A DNA stretch of 64,000 nucleotides from Streptomyces sclerotialus (GCF_040907265.1 NZ_JBFOHP010000002.1:4650001-4714000), one strand, 5' to 3'. Counted from the first letter of the stretch, positions 1 through 9,219 are shown. Notes: a model not told the origin generated them from the sequence alone. A program made the numbers and translations.

Positions 1-1481
1 AGATCAAGGAGTTCCTGCAGGAGCCGGCGAAGTTCCAGGCCGTCGGTGCCAAGATTCCCAAGGGCGTGCTGCTGTACGGCCCGCCCGGTACGGGCAAGAC
101 GCTCCTCGCGCGCGCCGTCGCGGGCGAGGCGGGCGTGCCCTTCTACTCGATCTCCGGCTCCGACTTCGTCGAGATGTTCGTGGGTGTCGGCGCCTCGCGT
201 GTCCGTGACCTCTTCGAGCAGGCCAAGGCGAACGCTCCGGCGATCGTCTTCGTCGACGAGATCGACGCCGTCGGCCGGCACCGTGGTGCGGGTCTCGGTG
301 GTGGCCACGACGAGCGCGAGCAGACGCTGAACCAGCTGCTCGTCGAGATGGACGGCTTCGACGTGAAGGGCGGCGTCATCCTGATCGCCGCCACGAACCG
401 GCCCGACATCCTGGACCCGGCGCTGCTGCGTCCGGGCCGCTTCGACCGGCAGATCGCCGTCGACCGCCCCGACATGCAGGGCCGTCTGGAGATCCTCAAG
501 GTCCACCAGAAGGGCAAGCCGGTCGCCCCGGACGTCGATCTGGGCGCGGTCGCGCGCCGTACGCCGGGCTTCACGGGTGCGGACCTGTCGAACGTGCTGA
601 ACGAGGCCGCCCTGCTGACGGCTCGCAGCGACAAGAAGCTGATCGACAACCACTTCCTGGACGAGGCGATCGACCGGGTCGTGGCCGGACCGCAGAAGCG
701 GACCCGGATCATGTCGGACAAGGAGAAGAAGATCACCGCGTACCACGAGGGCGGACACGCCCTGGTCGCGGCGGCCTCACCGAACTCCGACCCGGTCCAC
801 AAGATCACGATCCTGTCCCGCGGCCGCGCGCTCGGCTACACGATGGTGCTCCCGGACGAGGACAAGTACTCCACCACGCGCAACGAGATGCTCGACCAGC
901 TGGCGTACATGCTGGGCGGCCGCGCGGCGGAGGAGCTGGTCTTCCACGACCCGACGACGGGTGCGGCGAACGACATCGAGAAGGCGACCGCCACGGCCCG
1001 CGCGATGGTCACGCAGTACGGCATGACCGAGCGGCTCGGCGCGATCAAGTTCGGCTCCGACAACTCCGAGCCCTTCCTGGGCCGCGAGATGTCCCACCAG
1101 CGTGACTACTCCGAAGAGGTCGCAGCGCTGGTGGACGAGGAGGTCAAGAAGCTGATCGAGACCGCGCACAACGAGGCGTGGGAGATCCTGGTCGAGAACC
1201 GCGACGTCCTGGACAACCTCGTCCTGGCCCTCCTGGAGAAGGAGACCCTGGGCAAGGAGGAGATCGCGGAGATCTTCAAGCACATCGTGAAGCGCCCGTC
1301 CCGCCCCGCGTGGACCGGCTCCTCGCGGCGTACGCCGTCCACCCGCCCGCCGGTGCTCGCACCCAAGGAGCTGGCCGCGGCCAACGGCTCGACGGCCGTG
1401 ACGCCGACCGTCTCCACGGAGAAGGCCGAGCTGCCGGAGGACTCCGGCAGCGGCGGCAGCTCCGGCAGCGGCGAGGCCTGA
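1..1481 (+). CDS. ftsH: FtsH ATP-dependent zinc metalloprotease (5' partial)
   Basis: Membrane-anchored AAA+ protease that degrades misfolded membrane proteins and short-lived regulators. The reading frame is already open at base 3, so the two transmembrane helices and the start lie outside the window. Visible parts are Walker A (GPPGTGKT, near base 78), Walker B ([11 protein letters not shown]), the SRH region with the paired arginines of LRPGRFDRQ, and the zinc-protease motif HEGGH near base 747. The tail after about base 1300 is low-complexity (Ser, Gly, Thr), as is common in Streptomyces FtsH. It is followed by a 24-nt tandem repeat and a strong hairpin. FtsH just upstream of folE is a conserved actinobacterial arrangement. 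Confidence 0.97.
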   Translation, partial: IKEFLQEPAKFQAVGAKIPKGVLLYGPPGTGKTLLARAVAGEAGVPFYSISGSDFVEMFVGVGASRVRDLFEQAKANAPAIVFVDEIDAVGRHRGAGLGGGHDEREQTLNQLLVEMDGFDVKGGVILIAATNRPDILDPALLRPGRFDRQIAVDRPDMQGRLEILKVHQKGKPVAPDVDLGAVARRTPGFTGADLSNVLNEAALLTARSDKKLIDNHFLDEAIDRVVAGPQKRTRIMSDKEKKITAYHEGGHALVAAASPNSDPVHKITILSRGRALGYTMVLPDEDKYSTTRNEMLDQLAYMLGGRAAEELVFHDPTTGAANDIEKATATARAMVTQYGMTERLGAIKFGSDNSEPFLGREMSHQRDYSEEVAALVDEEVKKLIETAHNEAWEILVENRDVLDNLVLALLEKETLGKEEIAEIFKHIVKRPSRPAWTGSSRRTPSTRPPVLAPKELAAANGSTAVTPTVSTEKAELPEDSGSGGSSGSGEA

Positions 1482-1512
1482 CCGGTTGGCCGGTCACCAC
1501 GGTGGCCGGCTC

Positions 1513-1557
1513 GCCGACCGCCACGGTGACCGGTCTGCCGACCGCCACGGTGACCGG
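1513..1557. repeat. 24-nt tandem repeat downstream of ftsH
   Basis: A 21-nt core beginning GCCGACCGCCACGG occurs identically at 1513-1533 and 1537-1557, giving a 24-nt period. A degenerate copy (GGTCACCACGGTGGCCGG) precedes it near 1490. It lies in the spacer between the ftsH stop and the terminator. In another frame it would read as PTATVTGL repeats, but nothing shows it is translated. Confidence 0.7.
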
Positions 1558-1586
1558 CCCGCCGGGTGTCACACCGGCCCCGGAAT

Positions 1587-1630
1587 GAATGCCGCGCCCC
1601 CCAGGTTCTAGCCTGGGGGGCGCGGCATTC
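1587..1630. terminator. Strong hairpin terminator between ftsH and folE
   Basis: Perfect 19-bp stem: left arm 1587-1605, right arm 1612-1630, six-base loop TTCTAG. There is no U-tract, as is usual for Streptomyces terminators. It separates ftsH from folE, which starts 39 nt later, so folE probably has its own start site or is reached by read-through. Confidence 0.85.
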
Positions 1631-1668
1631 CGCGTTCGTAGCGGAATGGAGAAGGAACGAGGCACCAG

Positions 1669-2274
1669 ATGACCGACCCGGTGACGCTGGACGGCGACGG
1701 CACGATCGGCGAGTACGACGAGAAGCGTGCCGCGGACGCCGTGCGTGAACTTCTGATCGCGGTCGGCGAGGACCCGGACCGTGAAGGCCTGCTGGAGACG
1801 CCGGCGCGGGTGGCGCGGGCGTACCGGGAAATATTCGCGGGCCTGTGGCAGAAGCCGGAGGACGTCCTGACGACGACCTTCGACCTCGGTCACGACGAGA
1901 TGGTGCTGGTCAAGGACATCGAGGTGATGTCCTGCTGTGAGCACCACCTGGTGCCGTTCGTCGGCGTCGCGCACGTCGGCTACATCCCGTCGTCCGACGG
2001 GAAGATCACGGGGCTCTCGAAGCTGGCCCGGCTGGTCGATGTCTATGCCCGCCGTCCGCAGGTCCAGGAGCGGCTGACCACGCAGATCGCCGACTCGCTG
2101 ATGGAGATCCTGGAGCCGCGCGGGGTGATCGTCGTGGTCGAGTGCGAGCACATGTGCATGACTATGCGGGGAGTGCGTAAGCCGGGCGCAAAGACGACTA
2201 CGTCGGCTGTGCGCGGACAGTTGCGGGACGCGGCTACGCGCGCTGAAGCGATGAGTCTGATCCTGGCTCGCTGA
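1669..2274 (+). CDS. folE: GTP cyclohydrolase I
   Basis: Converts GTP to 7,8-dihydroneopterin triphosphate, the first step of folate synthesis. At 201 residues it has the usual family length. The zinc/active-site motif CCEHHLVP is at about residues 89-96, the second zinc cysteine lies in VECEHMCM, and the family signature MRGVRKPGA follows. The ATG is preceded by GAAGGAACGAGG. The other folate genes (folP, folB, folK) lie 3.5-6.9 kb downstream on the same strand, separated by the esterase/lysyltransferase pair. Confidence 0.97.
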   Translation: MTDPVTLDGDGTIGEYDEKRAADAVRELLIAVGEDPDREGLLETPARVARAYREIFAGLWQKPEDVLTTTFDLGHDEMVLVKDIEVMSCCEHHLVPFVGVAHVGYIPSSDGKITGLSKLARLVDVYARRPQVQERLTTQIADSLMEILEPRGVIVVVECEHMCMTMRGVRKPGAKTTTSAVRGQLRDAATRAEAMSLILAR

Positions 2275-2278
2275 GGGT

Positions 2279-2317
2279 TCGCTCCGCGGGGTCGCTCCGC
2301 GGGGTCGCTCCGCGGGG
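2279..2317. repeat. Three perfect 13-nt tandem repeats
   Basis: The unit TCGCTCCGCGGGG is repeated three times without mismatch at 2279, 2292 and 2305, directly after the folE stop. It is non-coding. Each unit contains the palindrome CCGCGG. Confidence 0.8.
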
Positions 2318-2410
2318 GGTTTCGTACGTTGCCGGGGGCGGCGCCGTTGCGCCTGCGGCGGGCTGTGCCGCTGCGCGGGGCTTGGCGTTACGGGGACGGG
2401 CCTCCGCGGC

Positions 2411-2449
2411 AGGGGGTCCGGACTGCTTCGCTTCACGTCCGGACCCCCT
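2411..2449. terminator. Hairpin terminator between convergent folE and esterase
   Basis: Perfect 13-bp stem AGGGGGTCCGGAC (2411-2423) pairing with 2437-2449 across a 13-nt loop. Its position between two convergent genes suggests it works in both directions. Confidence 0.75.
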
Positions 2450-2515
2450 ACCGCTCCGGCCCGTCCCCTCCCGTCGGTGGTGGGTGGAAAGACGTGGTGG
2501 GGGCTGAGCTGATCG

Positions 2516-3634
2516 TCATGCGCTCAGGCGGGTGCTCAGCCAGGTCAGGGCCGGGGGGATTTCTCGGCGCCAGGTGTTGAAGTTGTGGCCGCCGCTGTCC
2601 AGGACTATCGAGGAGATCCGGGTGGGGGCCTTGGTGCCCCGTATGAAGCGCATCGTGTCGGTGTAGTTGGTCTCGCCCTGCTTGCTGGTGGTGACCAGGA
2701 GGTTCACCGGCGGGGGCGGTAGGTGGCGCTGGCGCCACAGGAGGTCGTTCTCGCGCTGCAGCTGGGGGTCGCCGGCGAAGAGGTCGCCGGTGGTGGGGTC
2801 CAGCGGGGCCTTGTAGTAGCCGGAGAGCGCGGCGCCCGCCGAGAAGGCCTCCGGGTGGCGCATGGTCATCTTGAGTGCGCAGTAGCCGCCGGTGGAGTCG
2901 CCGATGATGCCCCAGTTACGGGCCTGTGTGCCGGTCCGGTAGTGGGCTGCTATGTCTGCGCGGAGTTCCCTGGTGAAGAAGGTCTCGGTCTGCGGGCCGT
3001 TCGGTATGTCCATGCACTCCGTGTCGCGGGGCGGGGCGACCGTGGGGCGCATCATGACCAGGATCGTCGGCTGCATCTTTCCCTGGGCGACCAGGCGGCG
3101 TTCCGTTTGCGGGTAGTGCAGTTTGGCGTAGAGGGCTTCGGCGGTGCCGGGGTAGCCGGTGAGGACGACGGCTGTGGGGAAACGTCTCTTCGCGTACCGG
3201 GGATGGAAGTACTCCGGCGGCAGGTACACGTACGCCGGGCTCGTGATGCCCGTTTCTTCGCCCCGTACGAGGACCTTGTCCAGGCGGCCGGCGACGTCGG
3301 CGCGCCGGTTGTCGTGCGGCAGGCCGGTGCGCTGGACGCCCTGCCGTCCGAGGTCCGTGCCGTTCCGGCCGGTCGGGTGGTCGACCACGACACCGGCCTC
3401 GGTCTCCTGGCCGAACAGGTCGGCCCAGGACGCGTAGAAGCCGAAGGCGTTGTTGACCACGAGGCCGACCGAGGCGAAAAGGGTCAGCTGGGTCGCCAGC
3501 AGCAGGCCGATCCGGCCGGTCACGGCGCGCCAGGTACGGCCTGCGAGGCGCGGCCAGAGCAGCACGGTGGAGGCGAAGAGCGCCACCGCGGCCAGCACGG
3601 TGAGCAGCAGAACGGTCTTACTGGTGAGATCCAT
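2516..3634 (-). CDS. Membrane-anchored alpha/beta-hydrolase esterase
   Basis: Putative esterase of the antigen-85/esterase-D type. Two hydrophobic segments occupy roughly the first 65 residues, followed by an extracytoplasmic hydrolase domain. The nucleophile elbow reads GDSTGG (catalytic serine), and the histidine is probably in SGGHNFNTW near the C-terminus. I chose the ATG at 3634, which has AGGAAG five bases upstream, over an in-frame GTG at 3640 that would abut that ribosome binding site. The gene is divergent from a phosphatidylglycerol-lysyltransferase-like gene. The substrate is unknown; hydrolysis of aminoacylated lipid is only a contextual guess. Confidence 0.8.
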   Translation of the reverse strand: MDLTSKTVLLLTVLAAVALFASTVLLWPRLAGRTWRAVTGRIGLLLATQLTLFASVGLVVNNAFGFYASWADLFGQETEAGVVVDHPTGRNGTDLGRQGVQRTGLPHDNRRADVAGRLDKVLVRGEETGITSPAYVYLPPEYFHPRYAKRRFPTAVVLTGYPGTAEALYAKLHYPQTERRLVAQGKMQPTILVMMRPTVAPPRDTECMDIPNGPQTETFFTRELRADIAAHYRTGTQARNWGIIGDSTGGYCALKMTMRHPEAFSAGAALSGYYKAPLDPTTGDLFAGDPQLQRENDLLWRQRHLPPPPVNLLVTTSKQGETNYTDTMRFIRGTKAPTRISSIVLDSGGHNFNTWRREIPPALTWLSTRLSA

Positions 3635-3781
3635 GTCCACTTCCTGACGGGCGGCCGGACGGCCGGACCGCTTGATGGAACCCGGGGCCCTGAAGCGCCG
3701 TCCTACTGGGCGCGAATTGTCCAGGTAACTGCTCCGCGTTCTGAAGACCAGGCGACCTGAGGAGCGGGCGACGGGAAAGTG

Positions 3782-5626
3782 ATGTCTGACAGGCTAGAGG
3801 GCGAAAAGTCCGGAGTGGTTGCGTGGCGTCGCGCACGTTGGGTGCGGGGGCCGCGCCCGGAGTCGGTGCCCACGGCCGTCGGTACGGCCTGCACGCTGAT
3901 CGGTCTGCTCGACGTGGCGTCCGGGGTGTTCCCGCGCTTCCGGCACAGCCGCATGCACGCACTGGCGGAGGTGCTGCCGGGGGCGGTGAGCCCGCTGGCC
4001 GCGGCCGCTTCGATCGTGGTGGGCCTGGTGCTCCTGCTGCTGGCGCACGGTCTGAAGCGGCGCAAGCGGCGGGTGTGGGTCGCGGCCGTCGCGCTGCTCC
4101 CGGTGGGGGCCGTGGCGCAGTTCGCGTACCGCCACTCCGTCTTCGGCGCGGTGCTCTCCCTGGCGCTGCTGGCCTACCTCGTACGGCACCGGCGTGAGTT
4201 CGCCGCGCTGCCGGACCCGCGCAGCCGCTGGAAGGCGCTGCTGAACTTCGTCGTGCTCGGCGGCGTGAGCGTCGCGCTGGGCATGGTGATCGTCAACTCC
4301 CATCCGCACCGCACCGTCGGCGACCCGTCGGTGCGGGCGGAGCTGGAGCACGTCGTGGTCGGGCTGTTCGGCTTCGAGGGCCCGGTGGCGTTCACCCACC
4401 ACGTCGACTACACCGTCGGCTACTCCCTGGGCGCGCTCGGCCTGCTGACGCTGATCACCACCGCGTACCTCGCGTTCCGGCCCGAGCGGCCCGTCGCGCG
4501 GCTCACCGAGGAGGACGAGGACCGGCTGCGGGCGCTGCTGGCCAAGCACGGCCGCCGGGACTCGCTCGGGCACTTCGCGCTCCGCCGCGACAAGGGGGCG
4601 GTCTTCTCGCCCAGCGGCAAGGCGGCGGTCTGCTACCGCGTGGTCTCCGGGGTGATGCTGGCCAGCGGTGACCCCATCGGCGACGTCGAGGCGTGGCCCG
4701 GTGCGATCGAGCGCTTCATGGAGGAGGCCAGGGCGCACTCCTGGACGCCCGCGGTGATGGGCTGTTCGGAGACCGGCGGCGAGGTGTGGACCCGGGAGAC
4801 CGGGCTGGACGCGCTGGAGCTGGGCGACGAGGCCATCGTGGACGTGGCGGACTTCACGCTCTCCGGGCGCGCGATGCGCAACGTACGGCAGATGGTCAAG
4901 CGCATCGAGCGCAACGGGTACGAGACCAAGGTGCGCCGGGTGGCCGAGCTGTCCCCGGAGGAGCTCCAGGCGGTCCAGCGGGCCGCCGAGGACTGGCGGG
5001 GGACCGACACCGAGCGCGGTTTCTCGATGGCGCTGGGCCGGATCGGCGACCCCAGGGACGGCGACGCGGTGATCGCCACGGCGCACCGCGCGCCCGAGGA
5101 GGGCGAGGCGCCGGGCCCGTACGGGGACCTGAAGGCCGTACTGCACTTCGTGCCGTGGGGAGCGGACGGCATGTCGCTGGATCTGATGCGGCGCGACCGC
5201 AGCGCGGACCCCGGCATGAACGAGCTGCTGATCGTCGCGGCCCTGCAGGCGGCGCCGAAGCTGGACGTGGAGCGGGTGTCGCTGAACTTCGCGATGTTCC
5301 GCTCGGCGCTGGCCCGTGGCGAGAAGCTGGGTGCGGGGCCGGTGCTGCGGACGTGGCGCGGACTGCTGGTGTTCCTCTCGCGGTGGTTCCAGATCGAATC
5401 GCTGTACAAGTTCAACGCCAAGTTCCAGCCCCGCTGGGAGCCGCGCTTCGTGGTCTTCCGCAACACCCGCGACCTGCCGCGGATCGGCTTCGCGGCGATG
5501 CAGGCCGAGGGGTTCGTCCAGCTGGGGCTGCCCCTGCTGCGCCGGCGGCGTGCCGAGCCCGTGGCGCGTCCGTGCGTGCATCAGCACACGGCGCTGCGCG
5601 GCGCGTCGGTCGAGCGGGCCGCCTGA
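3782..5626 (+). CDS. Phosphatidylglycerol lysyltransferase-like membrane protein (DUF2156)
   Basis: About 614 residues. The N-terminal third has five to six hydrophobic segments. The cytosolic C-terminal part (from about residue 240) resembles the DUF2156 aminoacyl transferase domain of MprF/LysX proteins, with stretches such as SGDPIGD and RSADPGMNELLI and the typical MFRSALARGEKLG region. The family moves an amino acid, usually lysine, from aminoacyl-tRNA to phosphatidylglycerol, altering surface charge and resistance to cationic peptides. There is no fused lysyl-tRNA synthetase domain, unlike mycobacterial LysX. GTG at 3779 and ATG at 3782 are both possible starts. The divergent esterase gene starts about 150 bp away. 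Confidence 0.82.
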   Translation: MSDRLEGEKSGVVAWRRARWVRGPRPESVPTAVGTACTLIGLLDVASGVFPRFRHSRMHALAEVLPGAVSPLAAAASIVVGLVLLLLAHGLKRRKRRVWVAAVALLPVGAVAQFAYRHSVFGAVLSLALLAYLVRHRREFAALPDPRSRWKALLNFVVLGGVSVALGMVIVNSHPHRTVGDPSVRAELEHVVVGLFGFEGPVAFTHHVDYTVGYSLGALGLLTLITTAYLAFRPERPVARLTEEDEDRLRALLAKHGRRDSLGHFALRRDKGAVFSPSGKAAVCYRVVSGVMLASGDPIGDVEAWPGAIERFMEEARAHSWTPAVMGCSETGGEVWTRETGLDALELGDEAIVDVADFTLSGRAMRNVRQMVKRIERNGYETKVRRVAELSPEELQAVQRAAEDWRGTDTERGFSMALGRIGDPRDGDAVIATAHRAPEEGEAPGPYGDLKAVLHFVPWGADGMSLDLMRRDRSADPGMNELLIVAALQAAPKLDVERVSLNFAMFRSALARGEKLGAGPVLRTWRGLLVFLSRWFQIESLYKFNAKFQPRWEPRFVVFRNTRDLPRIGFAAMQAEGFVQLGLPLLRRRRAEPVARPCVHQHTALRGASVERAA

Positions 5627-5767
5627 GACCGGGGCGGGCACGGTGACGTCCGGGAACGGCCGCTCGGAGCGCGCACGGGAGCGGACACAGGCGTACAGAT
5701 GTGCCTATACGTCCGCGTTCGCCCAGGTACGAGGGGTGCGCGGGGCGAGGAGACCGGCCACAGCGCC

Positions 5768-5773
5768 TAGGCT
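5768..5773 (+). promoter_or_regulatory. -10-like element of a leaderless folP promoter
   Basis: TAGGCT ends six bases before the folP ATG and no Shine-Dalgarno sequence is present. This places the predicted transcription start at or next to the ATG. The -35 is not recognisable. Confidence 0.5.
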
Positions 5774-5779
5774 GGAAGT

Positions 5780-6661
5780 ATGAGTAGCTTGCGTGGCCGG
5801 GTGGCCGGTCTGCCCGAATGGGACCGGTGCGCGGTCATGGGCGTGGTCAACGTGACCCCTGACTCGTTCTCCGACGGTGGCGACTGGTTCGACACCGAGC
5901 TCGCGGTCAAGCACGGGCTGGACCTGGTGGCCCAGGGGGCCGACCTGGTGGACGTGGGCGGCGAGTCGACCCGGCCCGGCGCCGCGCGGGTGGACGAGGC
6001 CGAGGAGCTGCGCCGGGTGATCCCGGTCGTACGGGAGCTGGCCGCGGCCGGCGTGGTGGTCTCCGTCGACACGATGCGGGCGTCCGTCGCCGAGCGGTCG
6101 CTGGAAGCCGGCGCGCACCTGGTCAACGACGTCAGCGCGGGCGCCGCCGACCCGGCGATGATCCCGGTGGTGGCCGCGGCGAACGCGCCGTTCGTGGTGA
6201 TGCACTGGCGCGGCCAGTCCGTGGACATGAACGACCGGGCGGTCTACGGCGACGTCGTCGGGGAGGTCGTGACCGAGCTGCGCGCCGGCATGGACCGGGC
6301 GGTGTCCGGCGGTATCGACCCGGAGCGCATCGTGATCGATCCCGGGCTGGGCTTCGCGAAGGCGGCCGAGCACGACCTCGCGCTGATCGCGGGCCTGGAC
6401 CGGCTGCACGAGCTGGGCCGCCCGCTGCTGGTGGCCGCCTCGCGGAAACGGTTCCTGGGGCGGGTGCTGGCCGGTTCCGGCGCCTCGGCCTCGGTGCCGC
6501 CGGCCCGGGAGCGGGACGCGGCGACGGCGGCGGTCACCGCCCTGTCGGCGCGCGAGGGGGCCTGGGCGGTGCGCGTGCACGAAGTGCGGGCGAGCGCCGA
6601 CGCGGTACGGGTGGCCCGGGCCGTGGAGGCCGCTCGTTCCGGGGACCCGGGCCCGGCGTAG
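5780..6661 (+). CDS. folP: Dihydropteroate synthase
   Basis: Condenses 6-hydroxymethyl-7,8-dihydropterin pyrophosphate with p-aminobenzoate; this is the sulfonamide target. The 293-residue protein shows the family signatures GVVNVTPDSFSDGG (residues 21-34) and DVGGESTRPGA, the VSVDTMRA strand, LVNDVSAG, and DPGLGFAKA with the downstream RKRFLG. The start probably lacks a leader (TAGGCT six bases upstream). It heads the cluster folP - NTF2-like protein - folB - folK. Confidence 0.97.
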   Translation: MSSLRGRVAGLPEWDRCAVMGVVNVTPDSFSDGGDWFDTELAVKHGLDLVAQGADLVDVGGESTRPGAARVDEAEELRRVIPVVRELAAAGVVVSVDTMRASVAERSLEAGAHLVNDVSAGAADPAMIPVVAAANAPFVVMHWRGQSVDMNDRAVYGDVVGEVVTELRAGMDRAVSGGIDPERIVIDPGLGFAKAAEHDLALIAGLDRLHELGRPLLVAASRKRFLGRVLAGSGASASVPPARERDAATAAVTALSAREGAWAVRVHEVRASADAVRVARAVEAARSGDPGPA

Positions 6662-6791
6662 AAGGGGGCCCGGCAGGGCACAGGGCAGCCAGGCGGCGCA
6701 CGGGACGCCCGGTGCCCGCCGCGCAGGCAGGACGGCGTGCACATGCCTGCGCACGGCCGGTAGCACGCACGAGGATCACGACGGGAGCGGT

Positions 6792-7289
6792 GTGAGCGGA
6801 TTGAGCCCACGTACGGACATCGAGCTGGTGGAACAGGCCAACACCGCGTTCTACGAGGCCATCGAGCGCGGTGATCACGAAGCGATGTCCGAGCTGTGGC
6901 TGGACGGCCAGGTCAGTGTCGTGCATCCTGGCTGGCCGGTGCTGCGCGGCCGCAGCGAAGTGCTGCGCTCCTATGCGCTGATCATGGCGAACACCGAGTA
7001 CATCCAGTTCTTCCTCACCGATGTGGAGATCGACGTGGTGGCCGACACCGCGCTCGTGACCTGCACGGAGAACATCCTCAGCGGTGGCCCCGCCGAGGAG
7101 GACGGCTCGGTGGGCCCGCTGATCGGCCAGCTGGTGGTGGCGACCAACGTCTTCCGGCGCACGGAGGACGGCTGGCGGGTGTGGTCGCACCACGGGTCGC
7201 CGGTGCTGGCGGACCGGGACGACGAGGACGACGAGGACGGCCCCGACGACGATGACGACGGCGTGGGCGGTCTGCCGGGCGGTCTGTGA
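6792..7289 (+). CDS. NTF2/SnoaL-like protein within the folate cluster
   Basis: 165 residues with GTG start. The body (about 10-135) reads as a SnoaL/nuclear-transport-factor-2 alpha+beta barrel, with the pattern AFYEAIERGDHEAMSELW, VVHPGW, then GDGW-like RRTEDGWRVWSHHGSP. The C-terminal 25 residues are almost all Asp, Glu and Gly. From memory a protein of this type sits between folP and folB in many streptomycetes. No reaction can be assigned; a pterin-handling role is only contextual. Confidence 0.8.
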   Translation: MSGLSPRTDIELVEQANTAFYEAIERGDHEAMSELWLDGQVSVVHPGWPVLRGRSEVLRSYALIMANTEYIQFFLTDVEIDVVADTALVTCTENILSGGPAEEDGSVGPLIGQLVVATNVFRRTEDGWRVWSHHGSPVLADRDDEDDEDGPDDDDDGVGGLPGGL

Positions 7290-7606
7290 GGCCGGCCACG
7301 GAGCAGTCCGTGCACCGCGTTGACGTGCGCGTACACCGTGGCCCGCAGGTCAGCGGCCGGGGTCAGCGGGGTGACCGGGGGAGCACTCGTTCGAGCCAAG
7401 TCGTACCCGGGTAGGGGTGGGCCGAAGGACCCCGGGGTAAGTGGCCGCGCGGACGGGGACCCGGCTGTGCGGGGCGCTTGTTCATGGCACCCGTGAGCGA
7501 GCACTGTCAGTGTTCGCAGGTAAATTCGATGACCGGGCGGTTCCGGACGGTGTCCGGAGCGTGTCCGGTAATCCGACGATCAGTGGTACCAGTGGGAGTG
7601 ATTCGC
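7290..7606. other. 317-nt spacer before folB
   Basis: No convincing coding sequence was found. The stretch near 7500-7570 is richer in A/T (GCAGGTAAATTCGATGACC) and has two copies of GTGTCCGG, at 7550 and 7561. It may hold the folB promoter, but no clear -35/-10 pair is visible. Confidence 0.4.
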
Positions 7607-7966
7607 GTGGACCGTGTCGCGCTGCGCGGGCTGAAGGCCCGGGGACACCACGGGGTGTTCGCCCAGGAACGCGAGGCGGGCCAGGCGTTCGTCGTGGACC
7701 TGGTGCTCGGTCTGGACACCCGTCCCGCGGCGGCGACCGACGACCTCGCGAAGACCGTGCACTACGGAATCGTGGCGGAGGAGGTCGTGGCGATCGTCGA
7801 GGGCGAGCCGGTCGACCTCATCGAGACGCTCGCGGAGCGGATCGCCGCCCAGTGCCTGAAGCACCAGGGGGTGGAGGAGGTCGAGGTCGTCGTCCACAAG
7901 CCCGACGCCCCGATCACGGTCCCCTTTGACGACGTGACCATCACCATCACCCGGAGCCGAGTATGA
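7607..7966 (+). CDS. folB: Dihydroneopterin aldolase
   Basis: Cleaves 7,8-dihydroneopterin to 6-hydroxymethyl-7,8-dihydropterin and glycolaldehyde. The GTG at 7607 gives 119 residues, the usual family length, and TGGGAG lies about eight bases upstream; the frame is open further upstream. Family features are ALRGLKARGHHGVFAQER at the N-terminus, the VHYG segment, LIETLAERIA, and VVVHKPDAPI at the C-terminus. The stop overlaps the folK start (ATGA), so translation is probably coupled. Confidence 0.95.
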   Translation: MDRVALRGLKARGHHGVFAQEREAGQAFVVDLVLGLDTRPAAATDDLAKTVHYGIVAEEVVAIVEGEPVDLIETLAERIAAQCLKHQGVEEVEVVVHKPDAPITVPFDDVTITITRSRV

Positions 7967-8556
7967 CCAGCAGTGACCCGACCGTACAGCCGGTGCCCGC
8001 TTCCGTGGTGGAGCAGGTCGACGCGGCGGACGTGACGCTCACCAACCCCAAACGCGCCGTGATCTCCCTCGGGAGCAACCTCGGCAACCGCCTGGAGACG
8101 CTCCAGGGGGCCGTCGACGCCCTGGAGGACACCCCGGGCGTGCGCGTGAAGGCCGTCTCGCCGGTGTACGAGACCGAGCCGTGGGGCGTCGAGCCGGGCT
8201 CCCAGCCGACGTACTTCAACGCCGTGGTGATCATCAAGACGACGCTGCCGCCGGACTCGCTCCTGGAGCGCGGCCATGCGATCGAGGAGGCGTTCGAGCG
8301 GGTCCGTGACGAGCGCTGGGGCCCGCGCACGATCGACGTGGACATCGTCGCCTACCAGGACGTCGTCTCCCAGGACCCGGTGCTGACCCTGCCGCACCCG
8401 CGCGCCCACGAGCGCGCCTTCGTCCTCGTGCCGTGGCACGACATCGACCCCGAGGCCAAGGTGCCCGGACACGGTCCGGTGGCGGAGCTGCTGGAGGACC
8501 TGGGCCGGGACGGCGTCGCCGCCCGTGCGGACCTGGAACTCCGACTGCCCGAGTGA
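7963..8556 (+). CDS. folK: 2-amino-4-hydroxy-6-hydroxymethyldihydropteridine pyrophosphokinase (HPPK)
   Basis: Transfers pyrophosphate from ATP to 6-hydroxymethyl-7,8-dihydropterin, making the FolP substrate. The 197-residue protein has ISLGSNLGNR near residue 30, SPVYETEPWG, and the hallmark RWGPRTIDVDIV with the two magnesium-binding aspartates, then LPHPRAHERAFVLVPW. The ATG overlaps the folB stop by four bases. The first 25 residues are an extension beyond the core domain. Confidence 0.96.
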   Translation: MTSSDPTVQPVPASVVEQVDAADVTLTNPKRAVISLGSNLGNRLETLQGAVDALEDTPGVRVKAVSPVYETEPWGVEPGSQPTYFNAVVIIKTTLPPDSLLERGHAIEEAFERVRDERWGPRTIDVDIVAYQDVVSQDPVLTLPHPRAHERAFVLVPWHDIDPEAKVPGHGPVAELLEDLGRDGVAARADLELRLPE

Positions 8557-8671
8557 TCGTTGTCCGTGCGGCCCGTGAGGGCCGCCGGAGGGATGATGGT
8601 CCGGTGGACATGAAGGCCGCCGCGCCCGCGCGGCGCGTGCGGCCAGGACGGTGTGAGGGGCGAAGAGCTCG

Positions 8672-9154
8672 GTGAAGCAGCTACGGATCAAAGTGCTGGT
8701 CGGGCTGTTCGTGGTGGCGGGCGTGCCGGCCTGGGCCGGCGCCCGGCTGTGGGACGCGCTGGGCAGCCTGCCCAGCGTGCCGCTGGCCGCTCCGGTCGTG
8801 CTGGCGCTGATCGCCGCCGTGCTCGCGGCGACGGCCCTGTCGCTGCGCAGCCGCCTGAAGGCCCAGCGCGAGCGGGTACCGGGCGCCAAGGGTGTCGAGC
8901 CGATGATGGCGGCCAGGGCCGTGCTCTTCGGCCAGGCGAGCGCGCTGGTCGCCGCGCTCGTGAGCGGCTTGTACGGCGGCGTCGCGGTCTTCCTGCTGAC
9001 CTCGGGCTCGGCGGCCCAGGGACGTACGGATCAGACGGTGTACGCCGGCCTGTCGGTGCTCGCCGGCGCGGCCGTGGTCGCGGCCGCGGTCTTCCTGGAG
9101 CGCGTCTGCAAGCTCCCGGACGATGACGACGAGGCGGGCGTGGCGGCGGCCTGA
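8672..9154 (+). CDS. DUF3180-type integral membrane protein
   Basis: 160 residues with GTG start. Four hydrophobic segments are predicted, at about residues 5-25, 38-58, 85-110 and 120-145. The acidic tail DDDDEAG is cytosolic by the positive-inside pattern. Small four-helix proteins of this type follow folK in many actinobacteria (DUF3180). Function unknown. Confidence 0.82.
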   Translation: MKQLRIKVLVGLFVVAGVPAWAGARLWDALGSLPSVPLAAPVVLALIAAVLAATALSLRSRLKAQRERVPGAKGVEPMMAARAVLFGQASALVAALVSGLYGGVAVFLLTSGSAAQGRTDQTVYAGLSVLAGAAVVAAAVFLERVCKLPDDDDEAGVAAA

Positions 9155-9192
9155 AGGGGCGGCCGGACGGGCCGCGCGAGGCGTGGCCGGAC

Positions 9193-9219
9193 GGGGCCGG
9201 TGCGCCGGCGCCCGGCCCC
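9193..9219. terminator. Hairpin between convergent DUF3180 gene and ABC ATPase gene
   Basis: GGGGCCGG (9193-9200) pairs with CCGGCCCC (9212-9219) around an 11-nt GC-rich loop. It lies between converging genes and is probably bidirectional. Confidence 0.55.

Noticed and set aside
3794..5641. Long minus-strand open frame opposite the lysyltransferase gene
   Set aside because: Shadow of a gene with clear membrane helices and transferase motifs; the antisense product has no recognisable features.
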